NCBI GenBank assembly: GCA_964639225.1
Contig: CAZXCK010000032.1
Span: 1-33,200, forward strand
Length of the DNA stretch: 33,200 bases
From: CAZXCK01 sp964639225
GTDB taxonomy: Bacteria; Chloroflexota; Anaerolineae; Aggregatilineales; Phototrophicaceae
Direction: 5' to 3'
Of this stretch, positions 7,894-15,670 are shown piece by piece. Within the stretch, counting starts at the first letter, position 1. Each line of letters opens with the position of its first letter. The position numbers were made by a program, and so were the translations under genes. The notes under the pieces are model-generated. The model searched no databases and was not told where the DNA came from. It saw only the letters and a program-made list of their open reading frames with translations.

Positions 7894-8628
7894 ATGACGA
7901 CTCACGACTCGATTACTGTTTTTGGCGATATTCATGGTAACCTGCCCGCGCTGCAGGCTGTACTGGCCGACATCGACGCACGCGGACTGAGTAACCTGTA
8001 CTGCCTGGGCGATCTGGTGGGGTATGGCACGTCGCCCAATGAGGTGATCGCCATCATCCGCCAGCGGAACATACCGACCATTATGGGTAACTACGATCAG
8101 GGTGTGGGCCAGGACAGCGACGACTGCGGCTGCGCCTACAGAACCGAAGCCGCGCGTGCGCTGGGCGAACGCTCGATAGCGTGGTCCAATGCGCACACCA
8201 GCGCGGACAACAAAGCCTGGCTGCGCACGCTGGCGGCGAGTATTCCGCTGCGAGTGGGTGAGCTGCGTGTGCTGCTGGTGCATGGCAGCCCGCGCAAGGT
8301 CAACGAGTACCTGTACGAAGATCGCCCGGACCGCACCTTCGAGCATCTGCTGGACCAGTTCGAGGCGGAGGTGCTGGTGTGCGGCCATACGCATCTGCCG
8401 TATCACAAAGTTTTGCCCAGCGGACGCCACATCGTCAACGCGGGCAGCGTCGGCAAACCCAAAGACGGCGATCCGCGCGCCGGTTATGTGGTGTTGTCCG
8501 CCAGTGGACGCGAACTCAACGTGGCGTTTGTGCGTGTGCCCTACGACGTGGAGCAGGCGGCGCGGGGCATCGAAGCCACCGACATGCCGGACGAATTCGC
8601 CGCCATGCTGCGCAGCGCCACCGGCTGA
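7894..8628 (+). CDS. Calcineurin-like metallophosphoesterase (YfcE/MJ0936 type)
   Basis: This 244-residue protein has the full set of metal-binding motifs of the calcineurin-like superfamily: GDIHGN near residue 12, GDLVGYG near 42, GNYDQG, VHGSP and CGHTHLPY. The short form with a final domain-closing GSVGKPKDG resembles YfcE/MJ0936 phosphodiesterases, which hydrolyse phosphodiesters in vitro; the natural substrate is usually unknown. The ATG at 7894 was chosen over an earlier one at 7825 because GGAGA lies 10 bases before it and the catalytic strand begins 7 residues later. It is convergent with the TIR protein gene and ends 19 bases from it. There is no sign of co-transcription with other genes. 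Confidence 0.9.
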   Translation: MTTHDSITVFGDIHGNLPALQAVLADIDARGLSNLYCLGDLVGYGTSPNEVIAIIRQRNIPTIMGNYDQGVGQDSDDCGCAYRTEAARALGERSIAWSNAHTSADNKAWLRTLAASIPLRVGELRVLLVHGSPRKVNEYLYEDRPDRTFEHLLDQFEAEVLVCGHTHLPYHKVLPSGRHIVNAGSVGKPKDGDPRAGYVVLSASGRELNVAFVRVPYDVEQAARGIEATDMPDEFAAMLRSATG

Positions 8629-8647
8629 CGGCGCTAAGGCCGCGGAA

Positions 8648-9853
8648 TCAGGCGGCGTCTGTTGGCTGGATTTTTTCGAGCCAGACCATCACCAGGTAGT
8701 AATAGCCGATGGTCCCCACCGCGCCCACGAACAGGCTCGGCAGCAGTAGTTCCGTCCCCAGCCACACCAGGCTGACGATGATGGTGGCAAAGGCGTAGAC
8801 GTTGAGCAGAAACACCAGATTGCGCAGCACCTGGCCGCGCACGGATTGCAGCATGGTCTGCAGGTCGAAGAAGACGGCGAAGCGTTCGGTGATGACGAAA
8901 TTGCCGACGGCGGTGATGTTCATCAGGATGAAGAAATAGCTGAACACCAGCACCACCGCCAGCGACAGAAACTGGCCAATGGCCCCGGCGACCGCCAGCA
9001 GTTCGCTGATAATCAGCGTGGGGACCATGAACAGGAACACGTGGACGATCATGCCGACGAACATGGTGCCGCCGCGAATGAAGTCGCCGCCGAAGTCATC
9101 CCAGCGCGGCAGACCGGCCTCGTTTCGCCGCACACGCTGCGCCGAGCGTATGCCGTAGCCGATGACGAAGAAGTTCCCCAGCAGCGGCAGCAGCGAGATC
9201 AGCGTGGCGATACCCAATTTGAACAACCACTCGCGGTCGGTGACGAACGGATAGATCAGCGCGTTGAGGAAGGGCATGCCGGGAATGGGGGCCGGTAGTC
9301 TGCCGGCGCTGTCGCCGGTGTCGGTGGGTGTTTCGCGCCGCTGGGCCGGCATATGCACGGGAGTCACCGGCGCGGGCGGCGCGACCGGTGGCACGTCGCG
9401 CAGGGATTCGGGCAGGCTGCGCCGCACCAGTTCGCGCAGGCGCTGCAGGCCGCGCTCGGTGTTTTCCTCGTCGATGACCACCGGCAGCGTGCGGGCCAGA
9501 GCTACCGCCTCGCCGTGCAGTTTGCTGGCATTGGGCAGCTCGGCGTCGTCCACCAGCACGGGGATCAAGCGCACGCCTTCGTCCTGGGCGGCCTCGATGG
9601 CGACATAGTCCGGGTCGCCGGTGTCGCGCGTCCAGTCGTCTGCCAGCCAGCGCGGCCCGATGACCACCACCAGACAATAAGCGGCGCGGACTTGCTCACG
9701 GATGCCGTCCAGCGGGTCCATGCCAGGCGCGGCGAGCTGGTGCGTGCCAAATACAATCAAATCGTCGCCGAAAGTGTGGCGCAGGTCATCGTAAACCCGG
9801 TCGATGGCCGGGGTGTGGTCTGTTTCGCGGTAACTCACGATCACGCTGGACAT
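8648..9853 (-). CDS. TIR domain protein with C-terminal DUF4013-like membrane module
   Basis: In this 401-residue protein, residues 3 to about 130 form a TIR domain. It shows SSVIVSYRETD (strand A), LVVVIGPRWL and DYVAIEAAQDEGVRLIPVLVDD. E87 in that last segment lies where the catalytic Glu of TIR NAD hydrolases sits. A Pro-rich linker follows (about 150-190). From about residue 195 a multi-helix membrane part begins, with NEAGLPRWDDFGGDFIRG between helices, which is the DUF4013 signature. Bacterial TIR domains are either NADases or scaffolds; which applies here is not shown. The ATG at 9853 has AGAAGG 7 bases upstream; a longer frame to 9928 has no such support. It is divergent from the alpha-glucosidase gene. 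Confidence 0.82.
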   Translation of the reverse strand: MSSVIVSYRETDHTPAIDRVYDDLRHTFGDDLIVFGTHQLAAPGMDPLDGIREQVRAAYCLVVVIGPRWLADDWTRDTGDPDYVAIEAAQDEGVRLIPVLVDDAELPNASKLHGEAVALARTLPVVIDEENTERGLQRLRELVRRSLPESLRDVPPVAPPAPVTPVHMPAQRRETPTDTGDSAGRLPAPIPGMPFLNALIYPFVTDREWLFKLGIATLISLLPLLGNFFVIGYGIRSAQRVRRNEAGLPRWDDFGGDFIRGGTMFVGMIVHVFLFMVPTLIISELLAVAGAIGQFLSLAVVLVFSYFFILMNITAVGNFVITERFAVFFDLQTMLQSVRGQVLRNLVFLLNVYAFATIIVSLVWLGTELLLPSLFVGAVGTIGYYYLVMVWLEKIQPTDAA

Positions 9854-9895
9854 GGTTAAGCCTTCTCTCTGTAAATGCGCACCGGCTTCCATACC

Positions 9896-9929
9896 AGTAT
9901 ACCCATAAGCGGGGTGGATTGGGTACAAT
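9896..9929. promoter_or_regulatory. Probable divergent promoter region (TIR gene / alpha-glucosidase operon)
   Basis: In the 129-base divergent gap, TATACT on the minus strand (9896-9901) could serve the TIR gene. TACAAT on the plus strand (9924-9929) could serve the glucosidase operon, 54 bases before its start. Neither has a convincing -35 box. Confidence 0.35.
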
Positions 9930-9982
9930 CCGAAGCGGGTTTAACGGCATATTTACCCACCCTCACAGAAAGGCGAGTGTCG

Positions 9983-11590
9983 ATGAGTCCGTTTCACTGG
10001 TGGCAGACCGGTGTCATTTACCAGATTTACCCGCGCAGCTTTATGGACGCCAGCGGCGACGGCATCGGCGACCTGCAGGGGGTGCGCTCCCGGCTGGATT
10101 ATCTGCAATGGCTGGGTGTGGATGCGATCTGGTTTTCGCCGATTTTCCCCTCGCCGATGGCCGACTTCGGCTACGACGTGGCCGATTACACCGACATCAA
10201 CCCGGATTACGGCACGCTCGACGATTTCGATCAACTGCTGGCCGAAGCGCACCAGCGCGGCCTGCGGGTGCTGCTGGACCTGGTCCCGAATCATACATCG
10301 GACCAGCATCCCTGGTTTATTCAGGCTCGGTCATCGCGGGATAACCCCTATCGTGACTGGTACATCTGGCGCGATCCGAAGCCAGACGGCAGCCCGCCCA
10401 ACAACTGGATGTCGTACTTCGGCGGTCCCGCCTGGACATTCGACGAGGCGACGGGGCAGTATTATCTGCACAACTTTGCGCCGGAGCAGCCAGAACTCAA
10501 CTGGCGCAACCCGGCGGTGGAGCAGGCCATGTTCGACTCGATTCGCTTCTGGCTGCGGCGCGGCCTGGACGGTTTTCGTGTCGATGTGATCGACCGTATT
10601 CTGAAAGACGAGCAGCTCCGTGACAACCCGCCCGACCCCAACTGGCGCGAAGGCGACTCGTCGCACTGGCGCTGGCTGCGTGTCCACAGTGAAGGCCATC
10701 CCGACCTGCCCGCATATATGCGTCGCTTCCGCGCGGTGTTCGACGAGTTCCCGGAGACGGTCATCGTCGGTGAGATCGCCTATCATCTGACGCTGGAAGC
10801 GGTGATGCCGTTCTACGGTGACGAGCGCAACGGTGACGGCGATGGGGTGCATCTGCCGTTTAATTTCGGGTTGATTACGCGGGTGTGGGACGCCGAGACC
10901 ATCCGCGATTTTGTCAACGAGTACGAAGGGCTGCTGCCGTCGTATGCCTGGCCGAATTACGTGCTGGGCAATCATGATATGCCCCGGCTGGCGAGCCGGG
11001 TGGGGGCGGCGCAGGCGCGGGTGGCGGCTGTGCTGCTGCTCAGTCTGCGGGGGACGCCGACGCTGTACTATGGTGACGAACTGGGGATGCCCAACAATCT
11101 GGTGCCAGAAGATCGCATCCAGGACCCGCAGGGGCGCAATAAGGCCGGTTTCAACCGCGACGAAGCGCGCGCGCCCATGCCCTGGGACGACACGCCCAAC
11201 ACCGGCTTCAGCCCGGCGGGCGTCGAGACGTGGCTGCCGACCGCGCCCGACCCGGTGATCAACGTGGCCGCCCAGCGCGACGACCCGGATTCCATGCTGG
11301 CGCTGCATCGCCGGCTGCTGGCTTATCGCCGCCAGACACCGGCACTGAGCCAGGGGACTTACCAGCATGTCGCCGATGTGCCGGCGGGCTGTTTCGCCTA
11401 TGTGCGCCAGGACGGCGACCAGCGGCGGCTGGTGCTGCTCAACTTCCTGGGGGCGGCGCGCCAGATTCGTCTGGACGGTTTCGGCAGCGGGCGCGTGGCT
11501 GTTTCCACGCAGCACGCGCGCGACGGTCTGGTGGTGGACCTGACCGATTTTGAGCTGCTGGCGGACGAAGGTGTTATCATCGAGTTATAG
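9983..11590 (+). CDS. GH13 alpha-glucosidase / oligo-1,6-glucosidase type
   Basis: This 535-residue enzyme of the alpha-amylase family hydrolyses alpha-glucosidic bonds at the ends of short oligosaccharides. It begins WWQTGVIYQIYPRSF, as in alpha-glucosidases. The four GH13 regions are present: DLVPNHTSDQHP (D99, H104), GFRVDVID (nucleophile D201), VGEI (acid/base E264) and LGNHD (D332). The TP/TLYYGDELGMPN segment and MPWDDTPNTGFS also fit the exo-acting glucosidases. There is no signal peptide, so the enzyme is cytoplasmic. The ATG at 9983 has AAGGCGAG just upstream; the longer frame to 9875 adds an unrelated N-terminus. It is the first gene of a probable operon with the CitE-like gene, which starts 29 bases after the stop. 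The exact linkage specificity cannot be read from the sequence. Confidence 0.92.
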   Translation: MSPFHWWQTGVIYQIYPRSFMDASGDGIGDLQGVRSRLDYLQWLGVDAIWFSPIFPSPMADFGYDVADYTDINPDYGTLDDFDQLLAEAHQRGLRVLLDLVPNHTSDQHPWFIQARSSRDNPYRDWYIWRDPKPDGSPPNNWMSYFGGPAWTFDEATGQYYLHNFAPEQPELNWRNPAVEQAMFDSIRFWLRRGLDGFRVDVIDRILKDEQLRDNPPDPNWREGDSSHWRWLRVHSEGHPDLPAYMRRFRAVFDEFPETVIVGEIAYHLTLEAVMPFYGDERNGDGDGVHLPFNFGLITRVWDAETIRDFVNEYEGLLPSYAWPNYVLGNHDMPRLASRVGAAQARVAAVLLLSLRGTPTLYYGDELGMPNNLVPEDRIQDPQGRNKAGFNRDEARAPMPWDDTPNTGFSPAGVETWLPTAPDPVINVAAQRDDPDSMLALHRRLLAYRRQTPALSQGTYQHVADVPAGCFAYVRQDGDQRRLVLLNFLGAARQIRLDGFGSGRVAVSTQHARDGLVVDLTDFELLADEGVIIEL

Positions 11591-11619
11591 CGGACCGATA
11601 AACTGAAGGGATATATCCC

Positions 11620-12513
11620 ATGACCAGCAGAACCCGGCGCGCGTTGTTGTTCAGTCCTGGCGATGACCGCCATAAAATCGAAAAGGGCGCGGCCCTGGAT
11701 GTCGATGCGCTTATCATGGACCTGGAAGACGGTGTCGCGCTCACCCGTAAGGACGAGGCCCGCGAGACGGTGGCGCAGGCGCTGGGCGACGTACAGTTCG
11801 GCGGCAGCGAGCGACTGGTGCGCATCAACCCTGTCGATGACGATAACGAATGGTGGTACCAGGACCTGGAGCAGACTCTGCCGCACAACCCTGACGGTTA
11901 CGTGCTGCCGAAAGTCGAAAACGCGGAACAGATCAAGCGGGCCGACGACATCATCAGCCAGGCGGAACGGCGTTACGGCTGGCTGTATCACAGCGTGCAT
12001 CTGCTGGCGATTGTCGAGACGGCGCTGGGCATCGTCAACCTGAAGGAGATCGCCCGTGCCGCGCCGCGCCTGACCGCGCTGATCTTCGGCGCTGAGGACC
12101 TGGCCGGCAGCCTGGGAGCCATGCGCACCAGCGACGGCTGGGAAGTGTTCCATGCGCGTAGTTCGCTGGTGCTGCACGCCAAAGCCTACGGCCTGCAGGC
12201 CATCGACACGGTGTTCGTGGACCTCACCGCTGACGACAGCCAGTTCGTCACCGAGGTTGAGCAGGCGCATTATATGGGTTATAGCGGCAAGCTGGCGATT
12301 CATCCGCGCCAGGTGCCGCTGATTCAGAAGGTGTTCACGCCGTCGGCAGCGCGCATCGAGGCGGCGCGCCAGTTGATCGAGGCGTTCAGGGCGCACCAGC
12401 ACAGCGGGCGGGGTGTTTTCGCCTATGAGGGTAAAATGGTGGATATGCCTATGATCCGCGCCGCCGAGCAGTTGCTGGCCCAGGCGCGGGCTGCCGGTCT
12501 GGACGTGGATTAA
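11620..12513 (+). CDS. HpcH/HpaI aldolase - CitE-like CoA ester lyase
   Basis: This 297-residue protein belongs to the CitE/malyl-CoA lyase superfamily, which cleaves or forms C-C bonds of CoA thioesters with a divalent metal. It shows MDLEDGV, RINP, VLPKVE, ETALGI, FGAEDLAGSLG (metal and CoA site) and the C-terminal GYSGKLAIHPRQ. Stand-alone members act as malyl-CoA, methylmalyl-CoA or citramalyl-CoA lyases. No citrate lyase alpha or gamma subunit gene is nearby, so true citrate lyase is unlikely. GAAGGG lies 9 bases before the ATG. The gene sits between the glucosidase and PPOX genes in one strand-wise run, but a shared pathway is not obvious. Confidence 0.9.
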   Translation: MTSRTRRALLFSPGDDRHKIEKGAALDVDALIMDLEDGVALTRKDEARETVAQALGDVQFGGSERLVRINPVDDDNEWWYQDLEQTLPHNPDGYVLPKVENAEQIKRADDIISQAERRYGWLYHSVHLLAIVETALGIVNLKEIARAAPRLTALIFGAEDLAGSLGAMRTSDGWEVFHARSSLVLHAKAYGLQAIDTVFVDLTADDSQFVTEVEQAHYMGYSGKLAIHPRQVPLIQKVFTPSAARIEAARQLIEAFRAHQHSGRGVFAYEGKMVDMPMIRAAEQLLAQARAAGLDVD

Positions 12514-12547
12514 GTGATAAGATACGAGTTGAGGGAGACAGATACGA

Positions 12548-12952
12548 ATGGCGACAATTCCCAACGATTTTAAGGATTTGCTGGAACGGCCTATTGTGGT
12601 GACGCTGGTCACGCTGATGCCGGACAATCAGCCGCAGGCGACGCCGGTGTGGTTCAGCTATGATGGCAGCCATATCTGGGTGAACACGGCGCGCGGTCGG
12701 CAGAAGGACCGCAACATGAGCGAACGTCCGCAGGTGACGGTACTGGCGGTGGACCCGGACAACCCTTATCGCTATATGGAAGTGCGTGGAACGGTCGATG
12801 AAGCGACGGAAGACGGCGCGCTGGACCATATCAACAGCCTGGCCAAACGCTATGTCGGGCGCGATGATTATTATGCGGCCATGCCGGAACAGCGCGGCAA
12901 AGAAACGCGCGTGATCTACAAAATTAAACCGGTGCGGGTGATTGCTGGTTAA
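12548..12952 (+). CDS. PPOX-class (pyridoxamine 5'-phosphate oxidase fold) F420/flavin-dependent protein
   Basis: This 134-residue split-barrel protein matches the TIGR03618 / Rv1155 type. The N-terminus IPNDFKDLLERPIVVTLVTLMPDNQPQATPV leads into FSYDGSHIWVNTARGRQKDRNM, with the Arg-Gln-Lys cluster that binds the cofactor phosphate in this group. Related actinobacterial proteins bind coenzyme F420 and reduce small molecules; others bind FMN or haem, so the cofactor is not certain. GAGGGAGA lies 9 bases before the ATG. It is the third gene of the run starting at the glucosidase (34-base gap). It ends 15 bases from the convergent response regulator gene. Confidence 0.85.
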   Translation: MATIPNDFKDLLERPIVVTLVTLMPDNQPQATPVWFSYDGSHIWVNTARGRQKDRNMSERPQVTVLAVDPDNPYRYMEVRGTVDEATEDGALDHINSLAKRYVGRDDYYAAMPEQRGKETRVIYKIKPVRVIAG

Positions 12953-12967
12953 ATCAGAGAAGGCCGG

Positions 12968-13345
12968 TCAGCCGGGCGGGCCGACCAGTTCGGCGACTGC
13001 ATCGCGCAGTTGCTTGACTTTGAAGGGCTTGGTCAGGTAACGGTCGCAGCCCGCCTCGAAGGCACGCACACGATCGAGTGGGTGCGCCTCGACGGCGGCG
13101 ACAATAATGGGGACCCTGCTGCAAACATCGTCCTCACGCAGCCGCTGGATTAAATCCCAGCCGGAGAGCGAAGACCCCGATAAACGCAGATCAATGATAA
13201 TCAGGTCCGGGCACACCTGTTGTGCCTGGGCCAGCCCGTCGGCACCGTTATAGGCGCATCGGACCTGATAGCCCTGTGTTTCCAGGATGTTACGAAACAA
13301 CTGCGCGTTGGAAACGGTGTCCTCGACGATAAGAATACTCGACAT
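12968..13345 (-). CDS. Single-domain response regulator (CheY-like receiver)
   Basis: This 125-residue protein consists only of a receiver domain. The acidic pocket ILIVEDT, phospho-acceptor D52 (IIIDLRLSG), the switch region and the YLTKPF lysine are all present. It has no output domain, so it would act by binding a partner, for example a phosphorelay kinase. A small insertion after D52 (SGSSLSGWD) is longer than usual for this loop. The ATG at 13345 gives the normal start; a GTG five codons earlier is possible, and neither has a good ribosome binding site. It is divergent from the receiver-PAS-GAF kinase gene at 13576, a possible signalling partner. Confidence 0.88.
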   Translation of the reverse strand: MSSILIVEDTVSNAQLFRNILETQGYQVRCAYNGADGLAQAQQVCPDLIIIDLRLSGSSLSGWDLIQRLREDDVCSRVPIIVAAVEAHPLDRVRAFEAGCDRYLTKPFKVKQLRDAVAELVGPPG

Positions 13346-13411
13346 GTGCGTGACACTCACTTTAGAATAAGCACTCGCATTAGGTTTTGTAATGGCCGCA
13401 ATGCTAATTTT

Positions 13412-13441
13412 ATTTTACAACAAGGTTTGTGTGGTGATCAA
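13412..13441 (-). promoter_or_regulatory. Candidate promoter of the single-domain response regulator
   Basis: On the minus strand TTGATC (13441-13436) is separated by 18 bases from TAAAAT (13417-13412), in an AT-rich stretch. A start about 7 bases on would give a leader of about 60 bases. Confidence 0.4.
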
Positions 13442-13458
13442 AAACAATAACCAAACCT
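13423..13458. repeat. Inverted repeat in the divergent regulator promoter region
   Basis: AGGTTTG (13423-13429) and CAAACCT (13452-13458) are perfect inverted copies 22 bases apart, flanking the candidate -35 box of the minus-strand regulator. A third related TAGGTTTTG lies at 13381-13389. Binding of a regulator here is a guess. Confidence 0.4.
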
Positions 13459-13515
13459 AAACGATTTCTTACAATTTGTGGCGTGAAAATGCGTAATCTT
13501 GTGGAATAAATTCTG

Positions 13516-13524
13516 TGTTATGGT
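13516..13524 (+). promoter_or_regulatory. Candidate extended -10 promoter of the hybrid kinase gene
   Basis: TGTTATGGT fits the extended -10 form (TGn before TATGGT), about 52 bases before the GTG start. TTGTGG upstream is only 14 bases away, too close to be a normal -35. Confidence 0.3.
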
Positions 13525-13543
13525 GTATCTGGCAGCAGTACAG

Positions 13544-13563
13544 CCGCTTGATAGCGGATCAAG
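13544..13563 (+). other. Two alternative small hairpins over the ribosome binding site
   Basis: CTTGAT (13547-13552) can pair with ATCAAG (13558-13563). CCGC (13544-13547) can instead pair with GCGG (13554-13557). The two cannot form together, and the first one reaches the start of the AAGAAGGGG ribosome binding site of the kinase gene. Confidence 0.35.
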
Positions 13564-13575
13564 AAGGGGTGTCAG

Positions 13576-15567
13576 GTGGATGTGATACGGGTGCTGCTGG
13601 TCGATGACGACCAGAGCTACTATAAGCTGACCAGCCGTATGCTGGCGCGTGCCGACCAACAATACGAGGTCGAGTGGGCCAGCGATTATGACAGCGGTTT
13701 GCAGGCGACGCTGCGCAACGAACACGATGTCTATCTGCTGGATTATCACCTGGGGCAGCACAGCGGCCTGGAACTGATGTGCGAGGCACAGGCGCGCGGT
13801 GTGAAGGCGCCATTTATTATGCTGACCGGCGAGGCCCGCCTGGATACCGATATTGAGTCTCTGGAAGCGGGAGCCAGCGATTACCTGGACAAGACCGAAC
13901 TCAAGCCGGCCAATCTACAGCGCGCCATTCGTTACGCGCTCAGCCAGGCGGCGGCTATTCGTTCGCTGCGCGAAAGTGAGGACAGCTACCGCAGCCTGAT
14001 CGAAGAGGCGTTTGACGGCATTCTGCTGACCGACGGCGACGGGCGCGTGCTGCTGGCGAACAACCGCCTGTGCGAGATGATCGGCTGCCAGCACGAAAAG
14101 ATCGAAGGGAGCAGCGTTACCGGCCTGATCCAGCCTGCCGATGACAGCGCGCCGCTGCTGCCTATTGACGAGGGACGTGTGCAGGAATACGCTTTGCGGC
14201 GCACCGACGATACGACGCTCGATGTTGAGGTGAGCGCCAAACCCATCAGCGGTGACCGGTTGCAGTTTATCATCCGGGACATCACCGGGCGCAAGGCGTC
14301 GATTCAGGAGCGCGACCGCTATATTGAGCAGTTGACTATTCTGCGCCAGGTGGACGACGAACTGAGCCAGATTCTGAGCATCGACTATGTGCTCATCATG
14401 GCGCTGGATGCTGCCGTGCGCCTCAGTGGGGCCAATGCCGGTTTTATCGGCCTCATCGACGGTGGGCGACTGCGGCTGGCGCAGACTATTGGCCATTATG
14501 CCAACCTCAGCCCTGGCGAATTTTTGCCGGACACGCCGTTCGTCCAGCGCCTCATCGACGACATGGAGCCGCGCCTCATCCTCGATGTGAGCCTGGAACC
14601 GGATTACGTGATTGTCAACCAGAAGACAAAAGCGCAGATGCTGCTGCCGCTGACATCTTACGAGCGTCTGATCGGTATCCTCAACCTGGAAACGAGCCAT
14701 CCCGAACGCTTCACGCAGGAAGCCTTCGATTTTCTGACACTTATCACGGGTCGGGTGGCGGTCGCGGTGGAGAATGCCCAGCTTTACGAGATTGCCCAGG
14801 ACCAGCTCAGCGAACTACAGGAACTCTACGAGCAGGTGAGCGGCCTGGAAAAGCTCAAGACGGACATGATTCGCATCGCCGCCCACGACCTGCGCAACCC
14901 GATCAGCGTCATCCTGGGGTACAGCGAGCTGCTGCGCCGCGACGTGGCCGAGGACGCCAGCCTGGCCGAATTTGTGGATATGATCTATGAGTCCGGTATG
15001 CGCCTGGAGAAGATCACCACCAGTATTCTATCGCTGGAGCGTATTGAAAATCTGAAGATCGACCATGCCGAGGCGCTGGATATGAACGAACTGGTGGGCG
15101 AGGTTTACAGCGAATTGCAGCGGCAGGCCCAGGCCCACCAGCAGACTTACAAACTTGACCTGCCAGAGGCAGGCACGTTCATCAAGGCTGACCGCATCCA
15201 GATTCATGAGGCGATCGCCAACCTGATTACCAACGCCATCAAGTACACGCCAGATGAAGGGCGCATCGACGTGCGGCTGCGCCAGGAAGGGTCGCAGGTC
15301 GTGTTCGAGGTGCAGGATACGGGCTACGGTATCCCCGAAGACCAGCAGGGGCGGCTGTTCAAGCCGTTCTCGCGGGCGAAGATGAAAGAGTCGGCTGGTA
15401 TCGAGGGGACGGGGCTGGGGCTGTATCTCATCAAGAACATCATCGAGCGTTACAACGGCGAGATTATCTTCCAGAGCGAATACGGCAGCGGCAGCACGTT
15501 TGGCTTTCGTCTGCCGGCGATCAGCGAGGCCGAGGCACAAAAAAAGAGTAGTGCGCCAGAGGGGTGA
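13576..15567 (+). CDS. Receiver-PAS-GAF-histidine kinase
   Basis: This 663-residue cytoplasmic signalling protein has domains in this order: receiver (residues 1-125, VLLVDDDQ, phospho-acceptor D56), PAS (about 138-250), GAF (about 265-415), short coiled coil, HisKA with H437 (IAAHDLRNPISVILGYSELL), and HATPase_c (NLITNAIKYTP, DTGYGIPED, GTGLGLYLI). The receiver is at the N-terminus, so an upstream kinase may control this kinase, as in phosphorelays. There are no membrane helices. The start is a GTG at 13576 with AGAAGGGG 7 bases before it; the ATG that follows closely is out of frame. It is divergent from a single-domain response regulator. The gene's last codons overlap a minus-strand terminator-like element. 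Confidence 0.92.
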   Translation: MDVIRVLLVDDDQSYYKLTSRMLARADQQYEVEWASDYDSGLQATLRNEHDVYLLDYHLGQHSGLELMCEAQARGVKAPFIMLTGEARLDTDIESLEAGASDYLDKTELKPANLQRAIRYALSQAAAIRSLRESEDSYRSLIEEAFDGILLTDGDGRVLLANNRLCEMIGCQHEKIEGSSVTGLIQPADDSAPLLPIDEGRVQEYALRRTDDTTLDVEVSAKPISGDRLQFIIRDITGRKASIQERDRYIEQLTILRQVDDELSQILSIDYVLIMALDAAVRLSGANAGFIGLIDGGRLRLAQTIGHYANLSPGEFLPDTPFVQRLIDDMEPRLILDVSLEPDYVIVNQKTKAQMLLPLTSYERLIGILNLETSHPERFTQEAFDFLTLITGRVAVAVENAQLYEIAQDQLSELQELYEQVSGLEKLKTDMIRIAAHDLRNPISVILGYSELLRRDVAEDASLAEFVDMIYESGMRLEKITTSILSLERIENLKIDHAEALDMNELVGEVYSELQRQAQAHQQTYKLDLPEAGTFIKADRIQIHEAIANLITNAIKYTPDEGRIDVRLRQEGSQVVFEVQDTGYGIPEDQQGRLFKPFSRAKMKESAGIEGTGLGLYLIKNIIERYNGEIIFQSEYGSGSTFGFRLPAISEAEAQKKSSAPEG

Positions 15568-15590
15568 GAGAGGACGATGACCGGCGCACT
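15539..15590 (-). terminator. Probable terminator for the DtxR-family gene
   Basis: Read on the minus strand, AGTGCGCC (15590-15583) pairs perfectly with GGCGCACT (15557-15550), with a 25-base loop. Three bases later comes a run of seven T (15545-15539). The long loop makes it less certain. It overlaps the 3' end of the kinase gene on the other strand. Confidence 0.5.
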
Positions 15591-15670
15591 AATCTATTCG
15601 CTTGAGTCCAGTATACAACGTGATTTAGAATTTTGTTGAATTATATACGCGCCTTCATATTTATTTTACG

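Noticed and set aside
8648..9853. A multi-gene anti-phage defence island around the TIR gene
   Set aside because: The neighbours are a phosphoesterase and a sugar enzyme operon with housekeeping character. There is no nuclease, cyclase, STING or other defence partner, so only the single TIR protein is notable.
11620..12513. Citrate lyase beta subunit (citE) as the name of the lyase gene
   Set aside because: No citrate lyase alpha, gamma or accessory genes are near, and stand-alone CitE-like proteins usually act on other CoA esters.
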